This document shows, one piece after another, positions 52,613 to 60,484 of a stretch of 64,000 bases of DNA. Position numbers and translations under genes: made by a program. The stretch comes from BOKV01 sp041397525 (GTDB lineage: Bacteria; Pseudomonadota; Alphaproteobacteria; Rhizobiales; Rhizobiaceae): contig JAWKWL010000004.1 in NCBI GenBank assembly GCA_041397525.1, forward strand, positions 1 to 64,000. Reading direction: 5' to 3'. The notes below the pieces were generated by a model. It saw only the letters and a list, made by a program, of their open reading frames with translations. It ran no database searches and was not told the DNA's origin. Position 1 is the stretch's first letter; every line of letters begins with the position of its first letter.

Positions 52613-53460
52613 GTTCAATGACGGCGCAAACCAATTCATTATCCCGGAACAAGGGTGCAACAAGGGGCGAAACCGGGCGGATATTTCTCGCCGCAATGGC
52701 GCTTTTCGTGGTTTTTACCGTCGTTTTCGCACTTTGGCCGCAACTCGATATCCTGGTGAGCAGCCTTTACCATGAGGCGTCCGGCAAATTTGCCTATTCG
52801 GTATCCGGCTTCTGGCGCGGCTTGCGAACAGTTTTTCTGCGTGGATTTGCGCTTTGGTATGTGGTGATCACGGTGTCGTTGTGGCTGTCAATCAGCAAGC
52901 GCGAACGCATTCTTGGCCTGGACTGGCGCAACTGGCTCTATCTCTTGTTGTGTTCAGTCACAGGCCCGTTGCTGCTCACCAACATCATCCTCAAGGAACA
53001 CTGGGGCCGCTGGCGACCGCATGAAGTCATGCAATTCGGCGGCAAGGAGCAATTTGCCTGGCCGCTCGACTGGAGCGGCAGTTGCGCTGACAATTGCTCA
53101 TTCGTGTCGGGCGAGGTGTCATCCGCAACCATGGCATTTTTTGCCGTGGCATTGATTTCGGCAATGCCGGTGCGCAGGTGGCTTTATGGGTTGAGTGCAG
53201 TTTTCTGGGCAGTGTCGGCGTTGATGCGGATCGGGCAGGGCGGGCATTTCCTGTCTGACACGATCTTTGCAGGGCTGTTCATGATGCTGATAGCAACAGC
53301 GCTGCACCGCTGGTTGTTTTCACGCGAAGACGGCCAACCGCTGTTTCCAGCCGATCCGGGCGAGGCAGCGCGGATGGTCGCTGCCACGCATGACCGGTTG
53401 TGGAAATCGGTTTGCAACGCCGGACTGGCATTGCTCGACAGGATTGCGCCGAGGCGGTGA
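52609..53460 (+). CDS. PAP2-type membrane phosphatase, SGE variant
   Basis: Membrane phosphatase of the LpxE/PAP2 family, 283 residues. The first motif is KEHWGRWRP and the third is RIGQGGHFLSD with the nucleophilic histidine. The second, normally PSGH, is VSGE here (NCSFVSGEVSSA), with glutamate for histidine, a variant I recall in other alphaproteobacterial members. The GTG at 52609 overlaps the GT39 stop; ATG 52618 is also in frame. Coupling to a sugar transferase suggests it removes phosphate from a lipid or a lipid-linked carrier, perhaps lipid A. Confidence 0.84.
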   Translation: MSSMTAQTNSLSRNKGATRGETGRIFLAAMALFVVFTVVFALWPQLDILVSSLYHEASGKFAYSVSGFWRGLRTVFLRGFALWYVVITVSLWLSISKRERILGLDWRNWLYLLLCSVTGPLLLTNIILKEHWGRWRPHEVMQFGGKEQFAWPLDWSGSCADNCSFVSGEVSSATMAFFAVALISAMPVRRWLYGLSAVFWAVSALMRIGQGGHFLSDTIFAGLFMMLIATALHRWLFSREDGQPLFPADPGEAARMVAATHDRLWKSVCNAGLALLDRIAPRR

Positions 53461-53463
53461 AGC

Positions 53464-54666
53464 TCACACCACTTCGAACAATCCTGCACCGCCCATGCCG
53501 CCGCCTATGCACATCGTGACGACCACGTATTTCGCACCGCGGCGCTTGCCTTCGATGAGGGCATGGCCGGTCATGCGGGCACCCGACATGCCATAGGGAT
53601 GACCGATCGAAATCGCCCCGCCTGACACATTGTATTTTTCAGGGTCGATACCGAGCCGGTCGCGGCAATAGAGAGCCTGGCAGGCAAAGGCCTCGTTCAG
53701 TTCCCACAAATCGATGTCATCGACCTTGAGCCCGTTGGCCTTCAGCAGTTTCGGCACGGCAAATACCGGGCCAATTCCCATCTCATCGGGATCGCAGCCC
53801 GCCACCGCCATGCCACGATAGATGCCAAGCGGAGTGAGGCCACGCTTCTCGGCCTCCTTTTCTTCCATCAGCACGCTGGCTGATGCGCCATCGGAAAGCT
53901 GGGATGCATTGCCTGCGGTAATGTATTTGCCTTCGGTGACAGTCTGGCCGGACTTGAATACGGGAGCGAGTTGCTGCAATCCCTCGAGCGTCGTCGAAGG
54001 CCGGTTGCCCTCGTCCTTTTCAAGACGGATGGCAACATCGGAGATTTCCTTGGTTTCCCGGTCCTGGACCTTCATGACCGCGTCCATTGGTACGATCTCG
54101 CGATCGAGGCGACCTTCGGCCTGCGCCTTGGCCGTACGCATCTGGCTCTGGTAGGAATATTCGTCCTGCGCGTCGCGGGAAATGCCGTAGCGCTCGGCCA
54201 CGATTTCAGCGGTTTCCAGCATCGACATGTAGAGCGAGGGCAAATGCTGCTTCAGCCAAGGATCGGCTGAGCGATAGAGGTTCATCTTGTCGTTCTGGGT
54301 TAGCGAGATGGATTCAAGCCCGCCACCCACGGTGACTGTCATGCCATCGGCGATGATCTGCTTGGCGGCAGTCGCAATTCCCATCAGGCCCGACGCACAT
54401 TGCCGGTCGAGGCTCATGCCCGGCACGGAAGTCGGCAGGCCCGCACGCATTGCGCACTGGCGCGCCATGTTCATGTGGGTGGATCCCTGCTGGATCGCCG
54501 AACCCATCACGACGTCATCGATTTCGCCCTTGTCAATGCCCGCGCGTTCGACGGCATGGGAAATTGCATGGCCGCCCAGAGCCTGGGCCTGGGTGTCGTT
54601 GAAGGCGCCGCGATAGGCCTTGCCGATCGGTGTGCGGGCGGTGGAAAGAATGACGGCTGAACGCAT
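53464..54666 (-). CDS. Acetyl-CoA acyltransferase (thiolase)
   Basis: Cleaves 3-ketoacyl-CoA with CoA, the last step of beta-oxidation. The nucleophile is in SLDRQCASGLMGIATAA, the histidine pair in WELNEAFACQ and SIGHPYGMSGAR, and the second cysteine in MCIGGGMGGAGLFE. The 400 residues are normal. An AGGAG precedes the ATG. It is the last gene of a four-gene minus-strand unit. Degradative use fits its neighbours better than a biosynthetic one. Confidence 0.93.
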   Translation of the reverse strand: MRSAVILSTARTPIGKAYRGAFNDTQAQALGGHAISHAVERAGIDKGEIDDVVMGSAIQQGSTHMNMARQCAMRAGLPTSVPGMSLDRQCASGLMGIATAAKQIIADGMTVTVGGGLESISLTQNDKMNLYRSADPWLKQHLPSLYMSMLETAEIVAERYGISRDAQDEYSYQSQMRTAKAQAEGRLDREIVPMDAVMKVQDRETKEISDVAIRLEKDEGNRPSTTLEGLQQLAPVFKSGQTVTEGKYITAGNASQLSDGASASVLMEEKEAEKRGLTPLGIYRGMAVAGCDPDEMGIGPVFAVPKLLKANGLKVDDIDLWELNEAFACQALYCRDRLGIDPEKYNVSGGAISIGHPYGMSGARMTGHALIEGKRRGAKYVVVTMCIGGGMGGAGLFEVV

Positions 54667-54693
54667 CGTGTTCTCCTGTTTCTGGCCGTGTTG

Positions 54694-55602
54694 TCAGGCC
54701 TTGTTTTTGGCGGCATTGGTGAGGATCTTGGCGACGTGTTCGCGGCCCTCGGTATAGGTGGACGGGTTGTCCATGGCAGATATGGCAGAGTAATTTTCAG
54801 CAATTGCATCAGCGCTGCGATTGTCGGGCGGCAGATACATGCCCTGGCTTTCGCGGATTTCCATGACCGAATAGCTGCCTGCACCGGCAAACATCACCGT
54901 CCGGTTCGGGGCCTCCTCGCTGACCAGAAACGCAGCCGCCGGCGTTACGAATTCCGGATTGAGGGCAGCCAGCATTTCGGGCGTGAGAATATCCTCTGTC
55001 ATGCGGGTGGCTGCGGTCGGCGAAATGCAGTTGACGCGGATGTTGTTTTTCGCACCTTCAATGCAAAGCGTGTTCATCAGGCCGACAAGGCCCATTTTGG
55101 CAGCGCCATAATTGGCCTGGCCGAAATTGCCGTAGGTGCCAGAGGTTGAGGTTGTCATGAGAATACGCCCGTAATTGCGCTCCTTCATCGCGTTCCATAC
55201 CGCAAAGCTGCAATTGGCTGATCCGTTGAGATGAACATCGATAACAGCGTTCCAGTCTTCGGGCGGCATCTTGGCGAAGCTCTTGTCGCGCAGGATGCCG
55301 GCATTGTTGACCAGGATGTCAATGCGACCCCAGCGCGAAAGGGCTGCCTCTGCCATTGCCATGCACTCCGCATGATCGGCAACATTGGCGGCATTCGCCA
55401 TTGCTTCCCCGCCATTTGCAGTGATTTCCTGAACCACTTTCTCAGCAGCCGTCTGCGATCCGCCCGATCCGTCCCGAGCACCGCCAAAATCATTGATGAC
55501 AAGTTTGGCACCGCGCCGCGCCAATTCCAGCGCATGCGCGCGACCCAGTCCGTTGCCAGCACCGGTGACGATGGCAACGCGGTCATCGAAGCGTATAGTC
55601 AT
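54694..55602 (-). CDS. SDR 3-hydroxyacyl-CoA dehydrogenase, MFE2 type
   Basis: Short-chain dehydrogenase of 302 residues. The cofactor motif is TGAGNGLGRAHALELARRGA and the active site has SGTYGNFGQANYGAAKMG (YxxxK). The stretch INDFGGARDGSGGSQTAAE is the hallmark of the dehydrogenase domain of peroxisomal multifunctional enzyme type 2, so an (R)-3-hydroxyacyl-CoA oxidoreductase is likely. The C-terminal extension of about 50 residues is usual for this type. ATGA overlap with the MaoC gene upstream. Confidence 0.9.
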   Translation of the reverse strand: MTIRFDDRVAIVTGAGNGLGRAHALELARRGAKLVINDFGGARDGSGGSQTAAEKVVQEITANGGEAMANAANVADHAECMAMAEAALSRWGRIDILVNNAGILRDKSFAKMPPEDWNAVIDVHLNGSANCSFAVWNAMKERNYGRILMTTSTSGTYGNFGQANYGAAKMGLVGLMNTLCIEGAKNNIRVNCISPTAATRMTEDILTPEMLAALNPEFVTPAAAFLVSEEAPNRTVMFAGAGSYSVMEIRESQGMYLPPDNRSADAIAENYSAISAMDNPSTYTEGREHVAKILTNAAKNKA

Positions 55603-56105
55603 GATTGTAAGTTCCCTGAATCTGGTGCGAGAAAGGCGAGACCCAACCAGTCAGCTACCAGTGCAGGTTTGTCCGATCCCTCGATTTCCACGCTGACTTC
55701 ATAGCGCGACATGAATTCGCCCGGCTTCCTCTCGGTGAAATCCGCGAGGCGGAAATGGCCGCGAATGCGTGAACCAGACCGCACTGGTGCAATGAAGCGA
55801 ACCTTGTCAAAGCCGTAATTGATGCCCATCGCCGCGTTTTTGACGGGAGGAAGGGCATTCATGGCAAGTGCAGACAATAACGACAATGACAGAAAGCCAT
55901 GCGCAATCGTGCCGCCAAACGGGGCTTCGGACCGGGCGCGGGCAGGGTCGACATGGATGAACTGGTGGTCATGCGTTGCGTCGGCAAACTGGTCGATCAT
56001 GGCTTGCGTGACCTCGATCCAGTCGGAAACCCCGGTAAGTGTGCCGGAGGCTGCCTTGAGTTCGGCAACACTCCTTTCCGGCGGGCGCTGTTCTATGCTG
56101 CTCAT
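55599..56105 (-). CDS. MaoC-like enoyl-CoA hydratase
   Basis: Single hot-dog hydratase, 168 residues. The catalytic region is FADATHDHQFIHVDPARA with the Asp and His pair, followed by APFGGTIAHGFLSLSLL. Such enzymes give (R)-3-hydroxyacyl-CoA, which fits the MFE2-type dehydrogenase encoded next. I chose ATG 56105 with GGAAGAA 7 bases ahead; TTG 56108 is in frame. It abuts the upstream SDR gene. Confidence 0.9.
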   Translation of the reverse strand: MSSIEQRPPERSVAELKAASGTLTGVSDWIEVTQAMIDQFADATHDHQFIHVDPARARSEAPFGGTIAHGFLSLSLLSALAMNALPPVKNAAMGINYGFDKVRFIAPVRSGSRIRGHFRLADFTERKPGEFMSRYEVSVEIEGSDKPALVADWLGLAFLAPDSGNLQS

Positions 56106-56108
56106 CAA

Positions 56109-56939
56109 TCATTCTTCCGAAAACAGTTCGTGTCCGGTCTGGACGTGGATGCCGCCATCGAGCGGAAGGATAGCGCCGGTGACATAAGAGCCGCCCTTGC
56201 CGCAAAGATAAAGGGCGGCGCCAGCGATATCACTTGGTGCACCGATCCGGCCAAGCGGTACGGATTTGCCAACGCGCTCGGCCTTGTCGTCCGAACCGGT
56301 TGCAAAGGCGGTCATGCGAGACTGGAAGGGGCCGGGTGCGAAAGCGTTGAAAGTGATGTGCTTGTGAGCAAGCTCCTTGGCCAGAATGCGGGTCAACTGG
56401 TGGACTGCAGCCTTGGACGCCGAATAGGAATAAGCGCCGTCGCCCAGTGCAGCGGTTCCCATGACAGAACCGAGATTGACAACGCGCGCCGGGTCGGCGG
56501 GGGAGCTGGCACGTTCGAGCAGGGGCAGCAGGTCGCGGGTCAGGTTGAAGAGCCCCGTCACATTGACATCCATGACCTTGGCCCAGGCACCATAGGGAAA
56601 CTCTTCAATCGGCTGGCCCCAGGTGACGCCCGCATTGTTGAACAGGATGTGCAAATGGTCGGTGCGGGCCATGACTTCGGCTACGATGGCCTTGATGCCT
56701 TCCTCGGTGGCAACCGTGCCGCCAAAGCCGATTGCCTTGCCGCCGCGCCCTTCTCTGGCCACGAGACCGTTGAGTTCAGCGGCAACAGCAGCGCAATCCT
56801 CGCCCTTGCGCGAGACAATCATGACAGTCGCACCGGCGCGGACAAGCGCGGTCGCAATCATGCGCCCGATGCCAGTGGCCCCGCCTGTTACCAGCGCTGT
56901 TTTTCCGGCAAGCGAAAACAGTTCCTCGAATATCGACAT
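56109..56939 (-). CDS. SDR family oxidoreductase
   Basis: Short-chain dehydrogenase of 276 residues. The cofactor motif is VTGGATGIGRMIATALV, NNAG appears as LFNNAGVTWGQP, and the active site is SYSASKAAVHQL (YxxxK). The end has GSYVTGAILPLDGGIHVQTG. The substrate is not clear; a hydroxyacyl-CoA or a related alcohol is likely given the operon. The ATG at 56939 is behind GGGAGG. It is the first gene of the minus-strand unit and faces the control region at 56940-57175. Confidence 0.9.
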   Translation of the reverse strand: MSIFEELFSLAGKTALVTGGATGIGRMIATALVRAGATVMIVSRKGEDCAAVAAELNGLVAREGRGGKAIGFGGTVATEEGIKAIVAEVMARTDHLHILFNNAGVTWGQPIEEFPYGAWAKVMDVNVTGLFNLTRDLLPLLERASSPADPARVVNLGSVMGTAALGDGAYSYSASKAAVHQLTRILAKELAHKHITFNAFAPGPFQSRMTAFATGSDDKAERVGKSVPLGRIGAPSDIAGAALYLCGKGGSYVTGAILPLDGGIHVQTGHELFSEE

Positions 56940-57007
56940 TATTCCTCCCGCATTGCCCGATTTTGCCACGCCTGGTCAGGTATCGACGCGTGACGTCCGG
57001 GAAATCA

Positions 57008-57023
57008 TTGACATGCATTGACA
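57008..57023 (+). repeat. Tandem TTGACA words
   Basis: TTGACA occurs at 57008-57013 and again at 57018-57023, each inside the word ATTGACAT, 10 bases apart and so on the same face of the helix. Either could act as a -35; TGCAAT (57032-57037) is a weak possible -10 for the first. They lie between the divergent operons. Confidence 0.4.
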
Positions 57024-57048
57024 TACAGGGCTGCAATAGGGTCTGATT

Positions 57049-57064
57049 TTTACGGTTACGTAAA
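57049..57064. promoter_or_regulatory. Palindromic operator of the acyl-CoA locus
   Basis: Perfect inverted repeat TTTACG-GTTA-CGTAAA in the 236-base divergent region. It resembles the operators I recall for MerR-family LiuR-type regulators of branched-chain and fatty acid catabolism. Its place between the two units suggests that one regulator controls both. No regulator gene is in the window. Confidence 0.65.
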
Positions 57065-57175
57065 GGGCAAATTTCGGGATTCCCTCCGCTGTCGGGGAAA
57101 ACTCCCGGCATTTCAGTTGTATCCGTATCAAGTCTGCATTCGGCGCTGGCCGGCAAACAAACTCTGGAGGAATTC

Positions 57176-58441
57176 ATGAACCGAACCGCTCCATCCGGCA
57201 ACAATGCCGAAATGGCATTGGGGATGACCGCAAGGCTGAAACCGATCCATGAAAAGGTTGCAGCCATGGTGCGTGACGAGATCATGCCAATGGATGAGGA
57301 ATATCTTGCCGAGGTCGAAAAGGGCGACCGCTGGAGTTACACGCCACGCCAGAGCGATATCCTCGAAGGACTGAAGAAAAAGGCCAGAGAGCGCGGATTG
57401 TGGAATTTCTGGCTGACGGATTCGGCGCGCGGCTATGGCCTGACAACGGTGGAATATGCCTATCTCGCGGAAGAAATGGGCAAGTCACATCTGGCAGCGG
57501 AAGTGTTCAACTGTTCTGCGCCAGACACTGGGAACATGGAAGTCCTGGAGCGCTATGGCAGCGAGGAACACAAGGAAAAATGGCTCAAGCCGTTGCTGGA
57601 AGGCGAAATCCGCTCTGCCTTCCTGATGACAGAGCCGGATGTTGCCTCGTCCGACGCGACCAATATCGCGATGTCCTGCGTGCGGGACGGCGACGAATTT
57701 GTGTTGAATGGCGAGAAATGGTGGTCATCGGGAGCGGGCGATCCGCGCTGCGCGATCTACATAGTCATGGTGGCTTCACCGGATGCCAACCGTCCGAAGC
57801 ACCAACAGCATTCGATGATCCTGGTTCCGGCCGGAACCAATGGCGTGGAAGTGCTCAGGGCCATGCAGGTCTATGGCATGGACGATGCGCCGCACGGGCA
57901 CATGCATGTTCGTTTCACCAATGTCCGAGTGCCAGCTTCGAACCTGTTGGTGCGCGAGGGGGCCGGTTTTGAAATTTCGCAGGGCAGGCTCGGACCGGGG
58001 CGCATTCACCATTGCATGCGCGCCATTGGCCAGGCGGAAAGGGCGCTTGAGGCCATGTGCCAGCGTTCGGTGCGGCGCGAGGCATTCGGCAAGCCGCTGG
58101 CGCAGTTGGGCGCGAATTTCGACATCATCGCCAATTGCCGGATGGAAATCGAAATGGCGCGGCTGCTCTGCCTCAAGGCAGCGTGGTACATGGACCAGGG
58201 TGATGCCCGCGCGGCAGCTCCGTGGATTTCGCAGATCAAGGTCGTGGCACCGCTGATGGCGCTCAAGGTCATTGATGAAGCAGTTCAAATGCACGGGGCA
58301 GGCGGCATTTCGCAGGATTATCATCTTGCCAATTCGTGGAAGCATGTTCGCACCTTGCGGCTTGCCGACGGGCCGGATGCTGTTCACCGCCGCCAGATCG
58401 CGCGGTGGGAATTGAAGCAACATACGCAAGCCAAGATGTGA
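57176..58441 (+). CDS. Acyl-CoA dehydrogenase, ACAD11 type
   Basis: FAD-dependent dehydrogenase of 421 residues. Sections that match animal ACAD10/ACAD11 include EVFNCSAPDTGNMEVLERYG, FLMTEPDVASSDATNIAM, FEISQGRLGPGRIHHCMRAI and RLADGPDAVHRRQIARWEL. In those proteins it is joined to an APH kinase, and the pair turns 4-hydroxyacyl-CoA into enoyl-CoA by way of a phosphate ester. The kinase half is encoded at 48243 in this window. An AGGAGG-like site (GGAGGAATTCATG) precedes the start. Confidence 0.93.
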   Translation: MNRTAPSGNNAEMALGMTARLKPIHEKVAAMVRDEIMPMDEEYLAEVEKGDRWSYTPRQSDILEGLKKKARERGLWNFWLTDSARGYGLTTVEYAYLAEEMGKSHLAAEVFNCSAPDTGNMEVLERYGSEEHKEKWLKPLLEGEIRSAFLMTEPDVASSDATNIAMSCVRDGDEFVLNGEKWWSSGAGDPRCAIYIVMVASPDANRPKHQQHSMILVPAGTNGVEVLRAMQVYGMDDAPHGHMHVRFTNVRVPASNLLVREGAGFEISQGRLGPGRIHHCMRAIGQAERALEAMCQRSVRREAFGKPLAQLGANFDIIANCRMEIEMARLLCLKAAWYMDQGDARAAAPWISQIKVVAPLMALKVIDEAVQMHGAGGISQDYHLANSWKHVRTLRLADGPDAVHRRQIARWELKQHTQAKM

Positions 58442-58462
58442 CCGGCGAAAGGTACTGCTGAC

Positions 58463-59431
58463 ATGAAAGCTGTTGTTTGCCGTGAATACGGACCGATCTC
58501 CACGCTTGAATATGGTGAGATGGAGAGCCCGAAACCGGGCCCGAAGGAAATCATCGTGCGCGCCGAAGCAATCGGGGTGAATTATCCCGACGGACTGCTG
58601 GTGCAGGGCTTGTACCAGTCAAAACCGCCGGTTCCGTTCGTTCCCGGCATGGAGGTCGTGGGTGAGGTCATGGCTGTTGGCAGTGATGTCACCAGGTTCA
58701 AGCCCGGTGATCGCATCGGATCGGTTTCCATGCTTGGCGCATATGCCGAAGAGGTGAAGGTTCACCAGAATTCGGCAATGCCGGTTCCTGCCGGAGTTGA
58801 TGGCGGCGCGGTGACGGCACTGATGTGCGGATATGGCACTTCGCATCATGCCCTCAAGCAGCGCGCCAATCTTCAACCCGGCGAAACGCTGGTGGTGACA
58901 GGCGCTGCAGGTCTTACCGGACTTGCTGCAGTCCAGATCGGCAAGGTGATGGGCGCACGGGTGATCGCGGTCGCATCCAGCGAGGAGAAGCGGCAATTGG
59001 CGCTGGCCAACGGTGCTGATCTGGCGCTTGGCTATGACAATCTCAAGGATGCATTGAAGGAAGCCACGGGTGGCAAGGGCGCTGACGTGGTATTCGATGT
59101 CGTCGGAGGCGATGTGTTTGACGCGTGTTCACGCTCCATGGCCTGGAAGGGGCGCTTGCTGGTAATCGGCTTTGCCTCGGGGCATATCCCCCAATTCCCG
59201 GTGAATCTGGCCCTGGTCAAGGGTTATGCGGTGGTTGGCGTGTTCTGGGGTTCGTTTACCGCGCAAGAACCGCAGGTTTATGCCGCCAACATGGCGGAAT
59301 TGATGGGCTGGTACATGGCGGGAAAGGTCAGGCCGCATGTCGAGGCCGTGTATCCGCTGGCAAAGGCTGCGGAAGCGCTTACCTTCATCCATGATCGCAA
59401 GGCGACCGGCAAGGTCGTGCTGAAACCGTAA
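58463..59431 (+). CDS. Zinc-free MDR quinone/enoyl oxidoreductase
   Basis: Medium-chain reductase of 322 residues with the NADPH quinone reductase pattern. N-terminal half: catalytic fold with VPFVPGMEVVGEVMAVGSDV; Rossmann half begins VTGAAGLTGLAAVQIGKVMG. No catalytic zinc ligands are seen. It could reduce quinones or 2-enoyl-CoA. It lies 21 bases after the dehydrogenase and 9 bases before a second reductase, so the three form one unit. Confidence 0.9.
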   Translation: MKAVVCREYGPISTLEYGEMESPKPGPKEIIVRAEAIGVNYPDGLLVQGLYQSKPPVPFVPGMEVVGEVMAVGSDVTRFKPGDRIGSVSMLGAYAEEVKVHQNSAMPVPAGVDGGAVTALMCGYGTSHHALKQRANLQPGETLVVTGAAGLTGLAAVQIGKVMGARVIAVASSEEKRQLALANGADLALGYDNLKDALKEATGGKGADVVFDVVGGDVFDACSRSMAWKGRLLVIGFASGHIPQFPVNLALVKGYAVVGVFWGSFTAQEPQVYAANMAELMGWYMAGKVRPHVEAVYPLAKAAEALTFIHDRKATGKVVLKP

Positions 59432-59440
59432 GGAAACCCG

Positions 59441-60472
59441 ATGACACTTCCACAAACAATGTTTGCCCTTACATTGCGGGCTGGCGGATTTTCCGGCACG
59501 TCAGAAGGTCCGGCAATCAAGGATCTCGGCACCTGGCTTGACGGTGAAACGGTACCGGTTCCAACTCCCGGTCCGGGGCAGGTTCTGGTCAAACTGATCC
59601 AGGCAACCATCAATCCGTCGGACCTGCATTTCATCAAGGGCGAATATGGCATTCCCCGTGTCAAGGGCACGCCTGCCGGTTTCGAGGGATGCGGGACCGT
59701 TGTGGCAGCGGGTGCTGGAGCTGAAAAGCTGGTAGGCCAGCGCGTCGGCTTTGTCGCGACCGCGTCGGGTGCATGGGCGGAGTATGCCGTAACGGACGCA
59801 ACGAGCTGTGTGCCGGTGCATGATGCAGTTGCCGACAAGGACGCCGCAGCGCTTTTCGTCAATCCGCTCACTGCGATAGCGATGTTTGCCGAGGTCAAGA
59901 CTGCGGGCTCAAAGAGTTTCATCATGTCGGCAGCCGCGAGCCAATTGTGCAAGCTTATAGCGGGCCTTGCCAGGGAAGAGGGCTACAGTGCCATTTCGCT
60001 GGTGCGGCGCGATGACCAGATCGCCCATCTTTCAGAACTGGGTGCAGCGCATGTGCTAAATGTCACGGCGCCCGATTTCAAACAGCGCATCGGCGATATC
60101 ATCAAGAACGAGAAGCCCCGCATGTTTCTCGACGCGGTCGCGGACCAGGTTTCGAGCGACCTGTTCTTTGCGATGCCGTCGCGCGCGCAATGGGTGGTCT
60201 ATGGCAAACTGTCGCCGGAGCTTCCGGTGCTTTCGCAGCCGGGCCAGTTCATTTTCCTCGACAAGGAAATCCGCGGTTTCTGGCTGACCAAATGGCTCAA
60301 GGTTTCGTCACCGCAGACAGTGATGGAAGCTGGCCGCAAGGTGCAGGAAATGTTTGCGACCGGTAAATGGTCGACGGATGTCCGTGCCACCGTGCCATTG
60401 CGTGACGCGCACAAGCGACTGGCGGGTGAACTTGCCAACGCAAATACCGGCAAGGTGATGCTGGTTCCCTGA
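59441..60472 (+). CDS. Second zinc-free MDR oxidoreductase
   Basis: Another MDR protein, 343 residues, distant from its neighbour. The N-terminal half has PTPGPGQVLVKLIQATINPS and a FEGCGTVVAAG segment. Its Rossmann part is unusual: IMSAAASQLCKLIAGLAREE replaces the normal glycine-rich turn, so cofactor use is less sure. It closes the plus-strand unit and converges with recG, 12 bases away. Confidence 0.86.
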   Translation: MTLPQTMFALTLRAGGFSGTSEGPAIKDLGTWLDGETVPVPTPGPGQVLVKLIQATINPSDLHFIKGEYGIPRVKGTPAGFEGCGTVVAAGAGAEKLVGQRVGFVATASGAWAEYAVTDATSCVPVHDAVADKDAAALFVNPLTAIAMFAEVKTAGSKSFIMSAAASQLCKLIAGLAREEGYSAISLVRRDDQIAHLSELGAAHVLNVTAPDFKQRIGDIIKNEKPRMFLDAVADQVSSDLFFAMPSRAQWVVYGKLSPELPVLSQPGQFIFLDKEIRGFWLTKWLKVSSPQTVMEAGRKVQEMFATGKWSTDVRATVPLRDAHKRLAGELANANTGKVMLVP

Positions 60473-60484
60473 CAACAATCCGTC

